Shown: piece after piece, positions 44,356 to 56,184 of the stretch
Layout of the letters: each line of letters opens with the position of its first letter
Numbering within the stretch: the stretch's first letter is position 1
From: Ailurus styani
Lineage: Eukaryota > Chordata > Mammalia > Carnivora > Ailuridae
Reading direction: 5' to 3'
DNA length: 64,000 nucleotides
NCBI GenBank assembly: GCA_002007465.1
Contig: LNAC01000856.1
Span: forward strand, 381,583 to 445,582
Program-made: the position numbers and the translations under genes
The notes under the pieces: generated by a model
Seen by the model: the letters and a program-made list of their open reading frames with translations, nothing else
Told to the model about the DNA's origin: nothing
Database searches by the model: none

Positions 44356-44843
44356 ACTTGCAGTGGCTTGACTTATGGTTTCTCTACTTTACGATGGTGC
44401 AAAAGTGTTACACATTCATTAGAAACTGTATTTGGAGTTTTGACTTTTAATCTTGTCCCAGGCTATCGAGATGTGGTACAATCCTCTCTTGTGATGTTGG
44501 GCAGTGACAGCTCTTAGTCAGTCACTGACTGATCTCAAGAGTAAACAACTGATACCCTTACACCCATTCTGTACCCATACTGCTTTTCACGTTTGGTACA
44601 GTATTCAATGATTTACATGAAATAGTCAACATTATTATAAAATAGTCTTTATGTTAGATGATTTTGCCCAACTGTAGCCTAATGGAATTGTTCTGAGCAC
44701 GTATAAGGTAGGTGTGGCTAAGCTATAATGTTGGATAGGTTAGGTGCATTAAATCTGTTTTTGATTTATGACAGTTTCAACTTATGATGGGTCTGTTGGG
44801 ACATAACCCCACTGGAAGTCGATGAAGACCTGTGTTCTGCAAG
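44356..44843 (+). mobile_element. Tigger-type non-autonomous DNA transposon (MER family), nearly complete
   Basis: gacttatggtttctctactttacgatggtgcaaaagtg at the left; internal gatgttgggcagtgacagc, tgttagatgattttgcccaactgtagcctaa and ataggttaggtgcattaaatc; and the right end caacttatgatgggtctgttgggacataacccc...aagtcga. This matches a well-known TcMar-Tigger family whose ends read CGACTTACGATGG. The exact MER number is not assigned. Confidence 0.75.
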
Positions 44844-44890
44844 TTTTCTATAGTGAACATATCCTACTCTCGTAATCAGGTAAAAGGGAA

Positions 44891-44968
44891 TTTTTATTTT
44901 TTATTTATTTTTTTTAAAAAAAGATTTTATTTATTTATTTGACAGAGAGAGAGAGATCAGATCACAAG
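44891..44968 (-). mobile_element. CAN-SINE tail fragment (5' truncated)
   Basis: tttttttaaaaaaagattttatttatttatttgacagagagagagagatcagatcacaag is the tail end of a minus-strand SINE. The sequence stops before the body, so only about 75 bases are present. Confidence 0.8.
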
Positions 44969-44983
44969 AACAGTATTGAGGGA

Positions 44984-45213
44984 AGAAAGTCTTCTTCTTC
45001 TTCTTCTTCTTTTTTAAAGATTTTATTTATTTATTTGTCAGAAAGAGAGAGCACAAGCAGGCAGAGTGGCAGGCAGAGGCAGAGGGAGAAGCAGGCTCCT
45101 TGTTGAGCAAGCAGCCCAATGTGGGCCTCGATCCCCGGACCCTGGGATCATGACCTGAGCCGAAGGCAGCTGCTTAACCAACTGAGCCACCCAGGCATCC
45201 CAGAAAGTCTTCT
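44984..45213 (-). mobile_element. CAN-SINE with (TTC)n tail and 12-bp target-site duplication
   Basis: Body at about 44996-45201; agaaagtcttct at 44984-44995 and 45202-45213. A (CTT)n run (44989-45010) follows the left target copy before the poly(T), so the target itself seeded a trinucleotide repeat. Confidence 0.93.
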
Positions 45214-45290
45214 TTATTGTTTTTTAAATGAATACTTTTTGTATTTGAACTCCTTTTTACCACAAGAACATCATGTTTTATTAGTCAGTC

Positions 45291-45518
45291 TAAATATATG
45301 AAAAATAGGGCACCTGGGTGGCTCAGTGGGTTAAAGCCTCTGCTTTCGGCTCAGGTCATGATCTCAGGGTCCTGGGATCGAGGCCGGCATCGGGCTCTCT
45401 GCTCAGCGGGGAGCCTGCTTCCTCCTCTCCCTGTCTCTCTGCCTACTTGTGATCTCTCTCCCTCTGTCATATAAATAAATAAAATCTTTAAAAAAAATAA
45501 ATAAATATATGGAAAATA
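45291..45518 (+). mobile_element. Young CAN-SINE with 17-bp target-site duplication
   Basis: Body at 45308-45501; taaatatatgaaaaata (45291-45307) and taaatatatggaaaata (45502-45518), one mismatch. Lineage-specific head GGTTAAAGCCTCTGCTTTCGG. Confidence 0.96.
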
Positions 45519-46732
45519 AACAAAATATTTAAATTAGTCCATTAAAGGATTGTGGCCTTTAAGGCTCCAAATTTCTGGTCTGGGGACAGGAACTTTTGTT
45601 CCTTTTGGGTAGAGTGAAGTATGAGGTGTTCCCTTCCGCAGCTTTGGACTGAGCCGTTGGATGATTGAGTGGATAGGGCACACAGCTATCAGTGAGGAAA
45701 GGGGTCCGAGAGCCCAGCAGAGCTGGAAGGGTGGTAGCACACCAAAAGACAGATTGTATTCTAGAAGGTACCTCCAAGCTTTAAACACTATTAAGGCAAG
45801 CCTTCCCGATAGAACAGTCGGATCCTTTCACTTGGTGGTCTTGGATTTCACATGAATATTTGCTTTAGTTCTCGATTGCCAAAATGCTCCCTGCGTGGTT
45901 CTGCTTACAGCCTTCTTACAGGCTGCTTTCCTGGGAGATGGTGGCAGATGGCATCTTGAAGAACAACACACATGGTCCCTGTTCTCTTTCTGCAATCAGA
46001 AGGGCCGCGATTACCCCTTGGAATTACTGCAGCCATAACGTACATGGCAAGCAAAAGCCTTATGGCAAGGGGGCAAATTGGACCGTGGTTCCAAAATGAA
46101 TTTTTTTCCACTTGTGTCGTTTAAATATGCTGAAAACGCTGAAGAATGTGAGACAACATTTTATGTATAAAAGCTCCTGTTGGGGGTGGTTGTGGAAAAG
46201 AAATGTTTCAACTCAGAACACTGAACTTTTCGCATTTCTGCCAAACCAGCTACCCCCCCTCCCCGCCTTTTGTAAGGCAACAAAGTAAAAACAAGCAGCT
46301 TCTACTCCCAAGACTGCACATTCTCCTTTTGGCAGCTCTGTGTACACTTTGATTTATATGGTTTGTTTAATTAAAAGTATGAAGAATTTTCTTTCTCAAA
46401 TTCTTTCCCACATTCTTTGATTCCCAATGTCTAGGCTTCAAGGATTTTTCCATCTGCTGCTTCTAATCACCCAGAGAAATCTCGCCTAACTTCTCTCTTT
46501 TTCCTGTTGTGGAGCCCACAACAGGAGAGCGAGAAAGTCAATTACTTGTTTCAGTTTCTGTTTTCTTCCCTGGCCTCCCTTAGAATCGGATATGAAAATT
46601 AACAAATACATATGTCAAGTGCTTGCAAGTCATTAAAGATACGGGCAACAAAGTGTAAAGTGTTCTAATGTTACATTTGTACATAATGTTTTGGATCTCA
46701 ATTTGAGGGTTCTGGGGTTCTAGTTAATACTT
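45519..46732. other. Unassigned non-coding sequence
   Basis: No gene or repeat recognised. Frames at 45534-45855 and 45884-46111 run on both strands without domains. Confidence 0.4.
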
Positions 46733-46971
46733 AAATAGCTTGCCTTTAAAGATTGATTAATTGATTAATTGATTTTAGAGAGAAAGAGAGGGAGCGCACA
46801 GGGGGAGAGGCAGACAGAGAGGGAGAGTGAGTCTTAAGCAGACTCTGTGCCAAGCACAGAGCCCGACATGGGGCTGGATCTCACAACCCTCAGATCACGA
46901 CCTCAGCCGAAACCAAGAGCTGGACAGACAACCGACTGTGCCACCCAGGCTCCCCAAAATGGCTTGCCTTT
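46733..46971 (-). mobile_element. CAN-SINE (older) with 15-bp target-site duplication
   Basis: Body at 46748-46956; aaatagcttgccttt (46733-46747) and aaatggcttgccttt (46957-46971). The tail is the diverged gattgattaattgattaatt. Confidence 0.93.
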
Positions 46972-47624
46972 GCATTCAATAGTAAAAATGAAAAGTTCAC
47001 AACACGGGGGTGGGGAAACAGCAGCAATGGTTGGTGCTTCTCTTTCCTTCTTGAAGACTGTGCCAAAGGATCTGCCATTCTTTTACGACCACCTCAGAGA
47101 GGTCAGTGGGGTCATTATAGTGGAGGTTCTCTACCGTTATCAACCCACATGGCCACATACTCCATCCTCAAGGCCACCGCCTAGACCCACCACGTCCACT
47201 TTCTGGAAGAAAGGGTCCTCCCGCATGGGGCAACCTTCACTATCTAGAATGTGGTCAAGCGGGCATAGAAGGTTGCTTGCTGCGTGTTGTGCTGTCAATG
47301 TAAATAAGATCGAGAAGGGTTTCTACTGTGAGGGACCTCTGAGGAAAGGCCTAAACCTGGGGTTCAGATGCTGCACTTCCCAGAAGCTGGGCTGCCCTTC
47401 ATCGTCTGCTAGACCTCTGAGAGTGGGGGGAGTGACTGGGGACATCCTGAGGCATCTGCAAGGGGCAGGGACGTCCTTGATGGACCCACAGCATCTGCTC
47501 CCAGCCCAGGATGTGGATACTGCTCTGTGATGAACCTCATCTCCCCACCATCTGAGCAGGAGCTTTTGGAACTTCCAGGCAGGACGCGTCCCTCTACAAC
47601 ATTCACCTCTTGTCTGCAAGGCAA
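46972..47624. other. Unassigned GC-richer segment
   Basis: Distinctly richer in G and C than its flanks. A 227-codon plus-strand frame ends at 47530, but its first 40 or so codons lie in the antisense SINE, and the rest (from about 46985) has no domain I recognise. Opposite-strand frames of 144 and 71 codons overlap it. It may be an unrecognised old retrocopy or LTR. Confidence 0.4.
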
Positions 47625-48040
47625 TATATTCCGAGACCCCCAGTGGATACCTGAAACCTGGGATATTACCTAACCCTATGTATCCTTCGTTTTTTCTCAT
47701 ACATACTTTGCTAAAGTTTAATTTGTAAATTAGGCACAGTAAGAGATTAACAACCATAATAATAAATGGAAAAATTATAACAGTATACCGTAGTAAAAGT
47801 TACATGAATGTAGTCTGTCTCTCAAAATATCTTACTGGACTGTACTTGCTCTTCTGGGGATGATGCGAGATGATAAAAAGCCTACCTGATGCGGTGAAGA
47901 GGTAGGCGTGATGACGTAGTGTTAGGCTACTACTGACCTTCTGAAGCTATGACGGAAGGAGCATCTGCTTCCGGATCACAGCTAATGGCAGGTGACTGAA
48001 GCTATGGAAAATGACACCAGCGCTGAGGGGTGACTGCTGG
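47625..48040 (+). mobile_element. Tigger-type non-autonomous DNA transposon (MER family), mostly complete
   Basis: ccgagacccccagtggatacctgaaacctgggatattacc at the left; internal ctaaagtttaatttgtaaattaggcacagtaagagattaacaaccataat and tctctcaaaatatcttactggactgtact; right part ctgaagctatggaaaatgacacc. This is a familiar mammalian TcMar-Tigger family. The left terminus is blurred. Confidence 0.72.
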
Positions 48041-48262
48041 AAGGGCTCCAGTTCCCTGGACCTGATGGAAAGGACAGTGGACATCTTGAGTGTGCGGCCC
48101 CGCAGAAGATGAGCCTTCTCCACCAGCATGGCCATGGACGTCAGGGCCTCACTGTGGGCCAACACTGACCCTGGGCACAGGCCATCTGGTCATCTCAGAC
48201 CTCAGACCTTGGTTGTGTGACCTCAGCCACTGGAGGAGAATCCGTGCTAGTCTTTTTCATCC

Positions 48263-48494
48263 AAAATGGGAAACCGCTGGGGCGCCTGGGTGACTCAGTG
48301 GGTTAAAGCCTCTGCCTTTGGCTCAGGTCATGATCTCAGGGTCCTGGGATCAAGCCCCACATCAGGCTCTCTGCTCAGTGGGGAGCTTGCTTCCTCTCTC
48401 TCTGCCTGCCTCTCTGCCTACTTGTCATCTCTCTCTCTGTGTCAAATAAATAAATAAAATCTTTTAAAAAAATAAAATAAAATGGGAAACTGCT
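48263..48494 (+). mobile_element. Young CAN-SINE with 16-bp target-site duplication
   Basis: Body at 48279-48478; aaaatgggaaaccgct (48263-48278) and aaaatgggaaactgct (48479-48494), one mismatch. Lineage-specific type. Confidence 0.96.
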
Positions 48495-49930
48495 TCTTTT
48501 AGGAGGGAGGCACGTTTTAAGGCTTGAATGAAATAAAAGTTAACTTATAAAGTTAAAAAACTTTTAATGTATTTTAGTAAAATTAGCTTTTTGGCCTTTT
48601 AAAAATTATTTTGTGAAACTTCTCACCCATTCAAAACTATCAATCTGCATTTTATGTTTCCTGAAAGAACAGCTCTATGAATGCTTTCGGGGGTTGTCAA
48701 ACAAATATACTTAGGAGATGAATTTATGGCAGTGTTCAGGAAATGGGACAAACCAAGCCATGAAATTGCATCCTATGTCATTTGGGATGCTGGGAGGACT
48801 GACTTGCTTACAATTGTTCTGGTAAGCTCTCTTCAGTGCTAGTTGAGTAACCATCGTCCTTCTTGCTCTTTGTTGATTTCTGACATCTTTGAACAATTAT
48901 CATTTTCAGAGTTTGGGAACAAAGGGAAAAATGCCCTGGCTCCAATATCCGTCCCTTTCAGAGCACTGAACATGTGACTAGAGAGTCTTGGTTCTCCTTT
49001 CTCCCTTGAGGACACAGGTATTGAAAAGAGAATTGGCTCAAGCTCACTGGCCTTACCCGTCTGATATATGGTTGCTAATATGATATGATTGGCCAGACGG
49101 TTTGGGTATAACGTTGTGGCGGTGTGGCCACAGAATTTTAATTTCTTCCACAGGCTCTTTCGCTATTTTATTACTTTCCCCACTTGGGTCCATTTTTTTT
49201 TATTTGTAAGGAAAAAAGTTACAGTCAGGTTATAGCCCTATGGCAGTGCCACATCAGCCATTTTGTGTTCAATTTTCATTTTTGACTGTCATGAAGTCTA
49301 AGATTTAAAGCACTGATATGAATCATTCCAAGATGTTCTGCTCCTTAAGACAACATAATAGCCAGACCTTCAGGTTCCCAGTCCAGTTATTAACGTAATT
49401 CAACCAGCCAACCAGGCAGGCAGTGATCCAATCCATTGCTCAGCCACTGAACCCCAACAAAACGCTCATTTCTTCAGTTATAGCAATCTTGTTTAAAGCT
49501 TTATAATTTGCGTAATGCTCTTTTAACAGACTAGTTTTCCAGAGTGCATCTGGAAAGTGTGTCTGGAAAATGGAGATGCTATGGAAAACAGAGAAATAAA
49601 CGTAGGGAAAAGGGGGATCATCTTCAGATGTGTTCACCACGTTTCCCTCTAGTTCTGTTTTTAGCATTTGACTACAGTCTGTTCAAGTCCACAAGCCATC
49701 ATCATTCCTTCCATTCATCTCAAAGCAATTCATCATCATCTCCAAAGTGTGTTTTGATTTATCCCGCTTATGGAAAGGATACACCCAAGGTTGGAGGTGA
49801 AATATTATCAGAGACTAGGGCTACAAAAATGAAACTCTTGGCTTTGTTCATGGATGCTCCCCAAGTTCCATCAAGGTTTCTGCCGTATGCCATTCTGTCC
49901 CTTTTGTACAAAAACATGCCTTGATTCCCT
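48495..49930. other. Unassigned non-coding sequence
   Basis: Frames of 61-126 codons (49544-49924 is the longest) have no recognisable domains. No repeat was identified with confidence. Confidence 0.4.
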
Positions 49931-50064
49931 TGCAAAGCTGATTAATTCTTCAAAGGGCTCTGAGATTCAAATCAAATGTCACTTCTCCTAGAATGTCTTT
50001 CTTGACCTCTCTGCCTAGATAATAAATGATACAACAACTCTCATATTTTAGTACTTCCTGTTAG
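49931..50064 (+). mobile_element. L2 LINE fragment
   Basis: aatcaaatgtcacttctcctagaatgtctttcttgacctctctgcc corresponds to the L2 phrase CAAATGTCACCTCCTC...GGCCTTCCCTGACC. Short and diverged. Confidence 0.6.
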
Positions 50065-50266
50065 CCAGAAAATGTCCTGTTTGGGGGGGGGCTGGGGAGA
50101 GGGGTAGATGGAGAGGGAGAGAGAATCTTAAGCAGGCTCCAGGACCAGCATGGAGCCCGACTCAGGGTTCCGTCTCACAAACCTGAGATTACGACCTGAG
50201 CCGAAATCAAGAGTCGGAAGCTTAACTGACTGAGCCACCCAGGCAACCCCAGAAAATGTACTGTTT
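50065..50266 (-). mobile_element. CAN-SINE lacking its A-rich tail, with 18-bp target-site duplication
   Basis: Body at 50083-50248; ccagaaaatgtcctgttt (50065-50082) and ccagaaaatgtactgttt (50249-50266), one mismatch. Instead of the usual poly(T) and TTTATTTATT, the tail side is just gggggggg followed by the GA-rich segment. Confidence 0.92.
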
Positions 50267-50319
50267 TGAAGTCATTATCCTTTGTGACTCTCCTTAAGTC
50301 ATTGTTTTAAGTCATTCTC

Positions 50320-50475
50320 ACAACTATGAGACAGATATTAATGCAATCAACCCAAGAGGGAACGGCAGCTTAAAAATATTAAGCAACTTTCCTAAGACTA
50401 CAAAGTTAGTACATGGTAGAGGCAATATATGAACCCAAGTTCTGTGGTCTGTACTTTAAGCTTCTACAGCATTGT
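50320..50475 (-). mobile_element. MIR SINE, antisense
   Basis: ttaagcaactttcctaagactacaaagttagtacatgg and gaacccaagttctgtggtctg correspond to the reverse complement of MIR. Confidence 0.65.
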
Positions 50476-50627
50476 TTTCCAAAGTGTGGCCTATAAAGCA
50501 CTGATGCTATGGAGACGATTTGAGATGGTGCAGGGCCTTTTATATGAATACTTTTTTATTTATTCATTTTGTGAAACATACAGAGAATAAGAAAACAGAT
50601 CAATTCTCAGCATTTTGCCAAAGTTGC

Positions 50628-50776
50628 TTCATATTTTTATTTATTTTTAAAGATTTAAAAAAAAATTTTTAAAGTAAACTCTACACCCAACATAGAGCTC
50701 AAACTTACAACCCCAAGATGAAGACTTGGATGCTCTACTAACTGAACCAGCCAGGTATCCCACATCATATTTTTAA
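50628..50776 (-). mobile_element. Short CAN-SINE variant in LINE-1
   Basis: Body at about 50646-50761; ttcatatttttat (50628-50640) and atcatatttttaa (50764-50776) mark a diverged duplication. Reversed head ctgaaccagccaggtatccc. Confidence 0.87.
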
Positions 50777-51841
50777 AAGAATAAAACATTATATATCCAG
50801 TTGAAGATCTCTTCGTTGATCTCCCCCAGATCTCATTCCTTTTCAACCCTCCTTAGAGGTAGCCACTGTCCTAAATTGAGTGGACATCATTCCTTAACAA
50901 ATTTTTAAACTACAGCCAAGTATGTATTTTCAATACATACAAGATGCAGCATTGTTTTGCTTGTCTTCTGACTTTACATAAATAGCCTACCATATGTGTT
51001 ATTTTGCAACTTGTTTTGTTCACTCCTCATTTTGCTATTGATATTTATTTGATACACAGGTTTTTTCCTGCATTTCAAATACTGTGGACCATTCCATTAT
51101 ATCAATATGTCAGAATATGTCAGATTTATTTAGACATGCCCTCTTCACTCACGTATAAATTGTTCCCATTGTTTGATATTACAAATAATACTTCACTTAG
51201 CATTCTTGTACATGGATGTCTCCTTGTGTACATGTGCTAGATTTTCTTTAGGTTACAAACCAAGAAACAGAATTGCCTGGGCATCTTCAAATTTACAAAA
51301 CATTACTGAGTGGCTCTCCAAAATTTATCAATTTACACAGACACCAGCAGTTTATAAGAGTTTCCTTTTCTCAAAATTATTTCTTAGTTTTTGCTAACCT
51401 TGTGAGTAGGAAATGTTATTTCATAGGGGCTTTTTACTTGCATTTCCTGATATTAGGTTGAAGGTTGAAGTAAGGTTGAAGGTTGAAGATCTTCTCATAG
51501 GCTTATTGTCCTTTTGGATTTCTTCGGTTGTGAGTTGCCCATTTTTCCTTTTAGAAATTATTTAAAAAGTTATATCCAGTAAAATCCATTCTTTCTGATG
51601 TACAGTTTTATGAATTTTGACAAATGCATGGAGTTGCATAATCACCACCAAAAACAAGATACAGGACAGGATGCCCCTTTGTAGTCAATCCCTCTCTATC
51701 CAGGATCCCTGGAAACTGATTTTCCACTGATAGTTTTGTCTTATCCCAAATGCCATATAAATGGAACAATACAGTATGTATAGTTTCAATGTTTGGCTTC
51801 TTTGGCTGAGCATAATGGGTTTAAGATACATCCATGGGATG

Positions 51842-52077
51842 CATTTCAATAGTTTTTTTTTTAAAGATTTTATTTATTTATTTGACACAGAGAGAGAGAT
51901 TACAGGTAGGCAGAGAGGCAGGCAGAGAGAGACAAGGAGAGGAGGAAGCAGGCTCCCTGCCGAGCAGAGAGCCCGATGCGGGCCTCGATCCCAGGACGCT
52001 GAGATCATGACCTGAGCCGAAAGCAGAGGCTTTAACCCACTGAGCCACCCAGGCGCCCCATTTCAATAGTTTTTTTT
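51842..52077 (-). mobile_element. Young CAN-SINE with 19-bp target-site duplication in LINE-1
   Basis: Body at about 51861-52058; catttcaatagtttttttt at 51842-51860 and 52059-52077. Near-consensus lineage-specific copy. Confidence 0.96.
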
Positions 52078-52122
52078 GTTTTTTTTGTTTTTGTTTTTGT
52101 TCTTGTTTTTGTTTTTGTTTTT
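52070..52122. repeat. (GTTTTT)n microsatellite
   Basis: Repeated gttttt/ttttgt units directly to the right of the SINE's target copy. The T-run of the duplicated target appears to have been the seed. Confidence 0.9.
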
Positions 52123-52927
52123 GGTGCCGAGTGGCATTCCATTGTATGGATCTACAGCACTGTGTTTATTTACAAGTTGAAGGATTGTTTCTAAATTTTG
52201 GAAATTATGAATGAAACTGCTATGAAAGATTGCATATTGGTTTTTGTGAAGCATGGGTCTTTATTTCTTGTGGGGAAATACCCAGGAGGAGGATGCCTGG
52301 GTCATATGGTGGGTATATGTTTAACTTTATAGGAAACTGTCCAGCTGTTCTCCAGAGTGGTGGTGCCATTTTGCATTCCCACCAGCAATGTCTAGTGGCT
52401 CAACATTCTCACTGGCACTTGGTATTATCAGAGATTTTTTTTTTAGGTTGGCCATTAGGATATAGAAACAACTCACTGTGGTTTTAATTTGTTTTTAACT
52501 AATTACTAATGATGCACAGCATTTTTTCATGTGCCCATTTGCCATCCATACATCTTCTTGGGTGAAGTGTCTGTTCAAATCTTGTCCAATTTTTAAATTG
52601 GGTCATGTGTTTCCTTATTACTGATAAAATAATAATCATTAATACAAGTCCTTTATCAGAAATGCTATTTGCAAATATTTTCTCCAAGTCTGTGGCCTTT
52701 TTTTCCTCATTATCTTAATCGTCATTCAAAGAGCAGTTTTAAATTTTGATGGTGTTCAGTTTGCCAGTATTTCCTTTTACGGATGGTACTTTTGGTGTCA
52801 CATCTAAGCAAACTTTGCCTAACCCGAGGTTAAAGATATTTTCTCCAATCCTTTCTCTAGAATTTTACTGTCTTAGGATTTGTATTTAGGTCTGGGTTTC
52901 ATTTGAGCTCATTTTTATACAGGATGA

Positions 52928-53100
52928 AAGATTTTTTAAAAAGATTTGTGTATTTATTTGAAAGAGAGAGACAGCAGAGTGAGGGAGAGCATGGTGGGGA
53001 GGGAGAGAAAGAGAGAGAGAGAGAAGTAGGCCCCCCTCTGAGCAGGGAGCCCGATGCAGGGCTGGACAGTCAGCTGTTTAACTGAGCCACTCAGGTGGCC
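52928..53100 (-). mobile_element. CAN-SINE, shortened near the head
   Basis: gattttttaaaaagatttgtgtatttatttg, GA-rich stretch, ctctgagcagggagcccgatgcaggg, then a jump over the box B region to ggacagtcagctgtttaactgagccactcagg. Confidence 0.88.
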
Positions 53101-53366
53101 CTCTCATATTCAGTATTTTTCAAATATTTTATTTATTTATTTGAGAGGGAGGGAGGGAGAGAGAGAGACATGCATACAAGTTGGGGGAGGAGCTGAGGGA
53201 GAGGGGCAAGCAGACTCTGTGCTGAGCGTGGGGTCTGTTACAGGGCTCAATGGGGGACTTGATGGGGGACCCGACCTCAAGACCCTGAGGTCATGACCCA
53301 AGTCAAATCCAAGAATTCGACGCTTAACGGACAGAGCCACCCAGGTGCCACACTCTCATATTCAAT
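53101..53366 (-). mobile_element. CAN-SINE (older) with 14-bp target-site duplication
   Basis: Body at about 53115-53352; ctctcatattcagt (53101-53114) and ctctcatattcaat (53353-53366). It sits right beside the previous SINE, separated only by the target copy. An internal doubling (aatgggggacttgatgggggacccg) lies at 53250-53274. Confidence 0.92.
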
Positions 53367-55300
53367 TTTTTAATGATTATCAGTGTAGTTATGTTTTCTA
53401 TTTTCTTTTAGATCAATTTTGGTTGGTAATTAATTAATTTCTTTATCCTCACAAACTACTCTTTTTTTCTTCACTTGATAAGTAACAAATTAATATACGT
53501 GTGTTTAATTGTGTGTTTTTTCATTTGTGTTATTGTGAGATACGCAGCATTTTTATATGCAGGTATTTTAATCTAGGGAAGTGGTATCCTATTATATATT
53601 GTATTTCATTCCAATCCCTACTTTTCTACTGAGCAATATATTCCTGAGATCTATTCAAGTTGCCATGAGTGAATCTAATGCACTGTTTGTATCTATCCCA
53701 TTTTACCTATCCGCTTTTGTAATGAAGAGCTCTCTAGTTACATAAACAGTTCTGAAGTGAATGTTTTGTCTCCTCTTTCACCAACAGATCCTTTGTTTTC
53801 CTATCACTACATGCCTACAGTTGGTATTTTATAGCTTTTTAATATTTTTCCAGTCTAATAAGTGTCAAGTGAGATGTCCACTTTAATTTGCACATCTCTG
53901 ATTATCGGTGATTTTAAACATCTTGTTCTATACTTGCTAGTTTTTTATATAAATTGCCTGTTCATGTTCTTTATGCATTTTATTTTGGGTTTGCTGTTGT
54001 CGTCTTTGTGATTTGCAGAAGTCCCTTGTGCATTCTAGAGGTTAATTCCGTGTTTGTTTTTGCAAGTTTCACCTTCCATAATTCTATTATCAAATAATTT
54101 TGTCAGTGATGTCCTTTGTTGAACAGAACTCCTTAATTCTGATGTATCAAACTCAGCAATGTTTTTCTTTATGGTTTGTGCTTTTCAAGTTTTTAAAAGA
54201 AGTTCTTCCCTATTGTGAGTTCACATATTCTCTTATATTTTCTTTTATTAACATCACTGTTTTACTCTTCCTATTTAGATCTTTAATACAATAAGTGTGT
54301 CTTTGCCTATGGAGTTAGGGTCTCAATTGCATTTTTCTTCAAATAAATTTTTCTTCAAAAGCTGGTTTCCCCAATAAACTTTTTCCTTCATTGATTTGTT
54401 TTGCTACTCTATTCCATAGTTCTATTATTTATTGAGGCAACCTTTCTCACTTCCTTTATAAGGTTGACTCAGCCATTCATAGACATTTATTTGTCAATAT
54501 AAATTTTAGTTAAATTTATTGTTTTCAAAACAATCCAGCTGGAATTTTGATTGGTATTGTGTTAAATAGATTAAACTGGGGAGAACTGATATGTTCATAT
54601 TAAATTGTCCCATCGAAGAGCATGGACTATTTTTCATTTATTTAAATAACATTGTGTTCTTCTATGTCTTCTGTGAGAGATTTTCTTCACAAAGGCATTA
54701 GTTACTCTCACCTTTATATTTACATATTTTCTGCCATTATGACTAGTCTCACATTTGATTATCTTTTTCAGTTGGTTATTACTTGTGTAGATAAATAATT
54801 TTTATAGGTTGATATTTTATCTGGCAAGCATGCTGATTTCTCTTATTAACTCTAATACTTCAGTTTGTTGAATCTATTGCCATTGTTTTTCAGAGTCATA
54901 TTCTCTCCAAATAATAACGGTTTTATCTCCTTTCCAATCCTTCCATTTTTAATCAACTTATTCTTTATACCACTGGTCAGTGCTGACAATAAAATGTTAA
55001 TGGTAGCAATGACAGATGGGAATTATGATCTTGTGTCTGATCTTAAAGAGAATAAATCTAAAGTTTCTCCATCAGGGGCACTGGCTGGCTCAGTCAGTGG
55101 AACATGCGATCCTTGATATCAGGGCTGTGAGTTTGAGCCCCATGCTGGGGGTGGACATAACTTAATAAAATCTTTCAGAAGAAAACTTTAAAAATAATTC
55201 TTCAATAGTTACAATATTGGTTTTAAAAAGTATATAAACTTTAACAGGTCAAGAAATTTTCCTTCTAGTTCTGGTTTGCTAAAGAGTTTTTTTCTTTTTT
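53367..55300 (-). mobile_element. LINE-1 (L1M/HAL1-like), antisense
   Basis: Antisense ORF2-like sequence: cattttacctatccgcttttgtaatg, cagtctaataagtgtcaagtgagatg, cacatctctgattatcggtgattttaaacatc, ggttgactcagccattc, caatccagctggaattttgattggtattg and gttgatattttatctggcaagcatgctgatttc. Strongly diverged. A short SINE variant lies at 55.1 kb. Confidence 0.75.
55074..55192 (+). mobile_element. Short CAN-SINE variant
   Basis: aggggcactggctggctcagtcagtggaacatgcgatccttgatatcagggctgtgagtttgagccccatgctgggggtgg then an A-rich tail with AATAAAATCTTT. This is the sense version of the body-less variant. Confidence 0.85.
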
Positions 55301-55336
55301 TCTTTCTTCTTTCTTTTCTTCCTTTCTTTCTTTTTA
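55301..55336. repeat. T-rich (CTTT)n pyrimidine tract
   Basis: ttcttttttt ctttcttctt-type sequence, about 45 bases including flanks. Confidence 0.7.
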
Positions 55337-55379
55337 GAGAAAACAGAAAGGGTAATAATATCTATCTTTTTGTGTACTT

Positions 55380-55560
55380 ATGCTCCAGGAACTATGTTAT
55401 GTACTTAAATGCATTGCTCCTTTTTATTCTCACAGGCACCTTTAAGAAATAAATATTATTAATCTCCATTTTACCCATGAGAAATTAGAGCCTCAGAGAG
55501 ATTCGATTTTAATACATTATCCAAAGAATGATGGAAAGATGGTACGCAAACCTTGGTTCG
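55380..55560 (-). mobile_element. MIR SINE, antisense
   Basis: aactatgttatgtacttaaatgcattgctcc, ttattaatctccattttacccatgagaaattagagcctcagagag is the reverse complement of MIR including its core. Confidence 0.78.
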
Positions 55561-56030
55561 GTTGCCTTCAAAGGCAGAATTTTAATGAAATGCCAACATC
55601 AATGCATTATTTAGTACCTTCTGTATTAAGCATTAATAATTTGTACTTACCTCTTTGGTCCCTTATTTACTTCTTTCTTTTAACTTTGAGTGTCTTCAAA
55701 CTTACCAGCATCTTCTCAGGGATGACCATGACTTCTGATTTACTTGACCAGCTTTATTTCTCCTGTCCCCTGAGCTCCCTTTTCAACCTCTGACCTTTCC
55801 ATCATTGAAGAAACTCTAACTACCTGTACATTAATTGGAGAAGTGGTATTAAATTACCTTCTCAGTTAAATTTTTCTCACACTAGCAACTTTTACGATAA
55901 AAACTGAGAAATGTCAACAAATCAGGATTTTTTTGCTTAAAAATCTGTTTTAATATTTTAAAAAGTTTTTATTTTAAAATAATTATACTTTGACAAAAAG
56001 CTTTTAAAAAAAAAAAGCATGTCCAAAGAG
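55561..56030. other. Unassigned non-coding sequence
   Basis: No feature recognised; an 84-codon frame at 55539-55793 shows no domain. Confidence 0.4.
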
Positions 56031-56153
56031 GTCTTTGGTACACTTTACCCAGTCTTCCCTAATGGTATCATGTATAACTATAGAACAGTATCAAACCAGG
56101 AAATTGTGTAAAGGTCACAGAGATTATTCAGATTTCACCAGTTTCCCATGCAG

Positions 56154-56184
<31 letters not shown>

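Larger units (their letters stand above)
50530..52930 (-). mobile_element. LINE-1 (L1M/HAL1-like), antisense, probably more than one copy
   Basis: Antisense L1 3' UTR and ORF2 phrases run left to right: gctattgatatttatttgatacac, cttgtgtacatgtgctag, tctgatgtacagttttatgaattttgacaaatgc, ggctgagcataatgggtt, cattgtatggatctacagcac, gaaatacccaggagg, ggtgccattttgcattcccaccagcaatg and gaagtgtctgttcaaatcttgtcc. Two different 3' UTR-like segments (50.9-51.5 and 51.57-51.84 kb) suggest two joined insertions. SINEs lie at 50.6 and 51.8 kb. Confidence 0.85.

Noticed and set aside
46847..47530. 227-codon plus-strand frame as a possible gene
   Set aside because: It starts in an antisense SINE, has no domain I recognise, and overlaps open frames on the other strand. 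The non-SINE part is noted as an unidentified segment instead.
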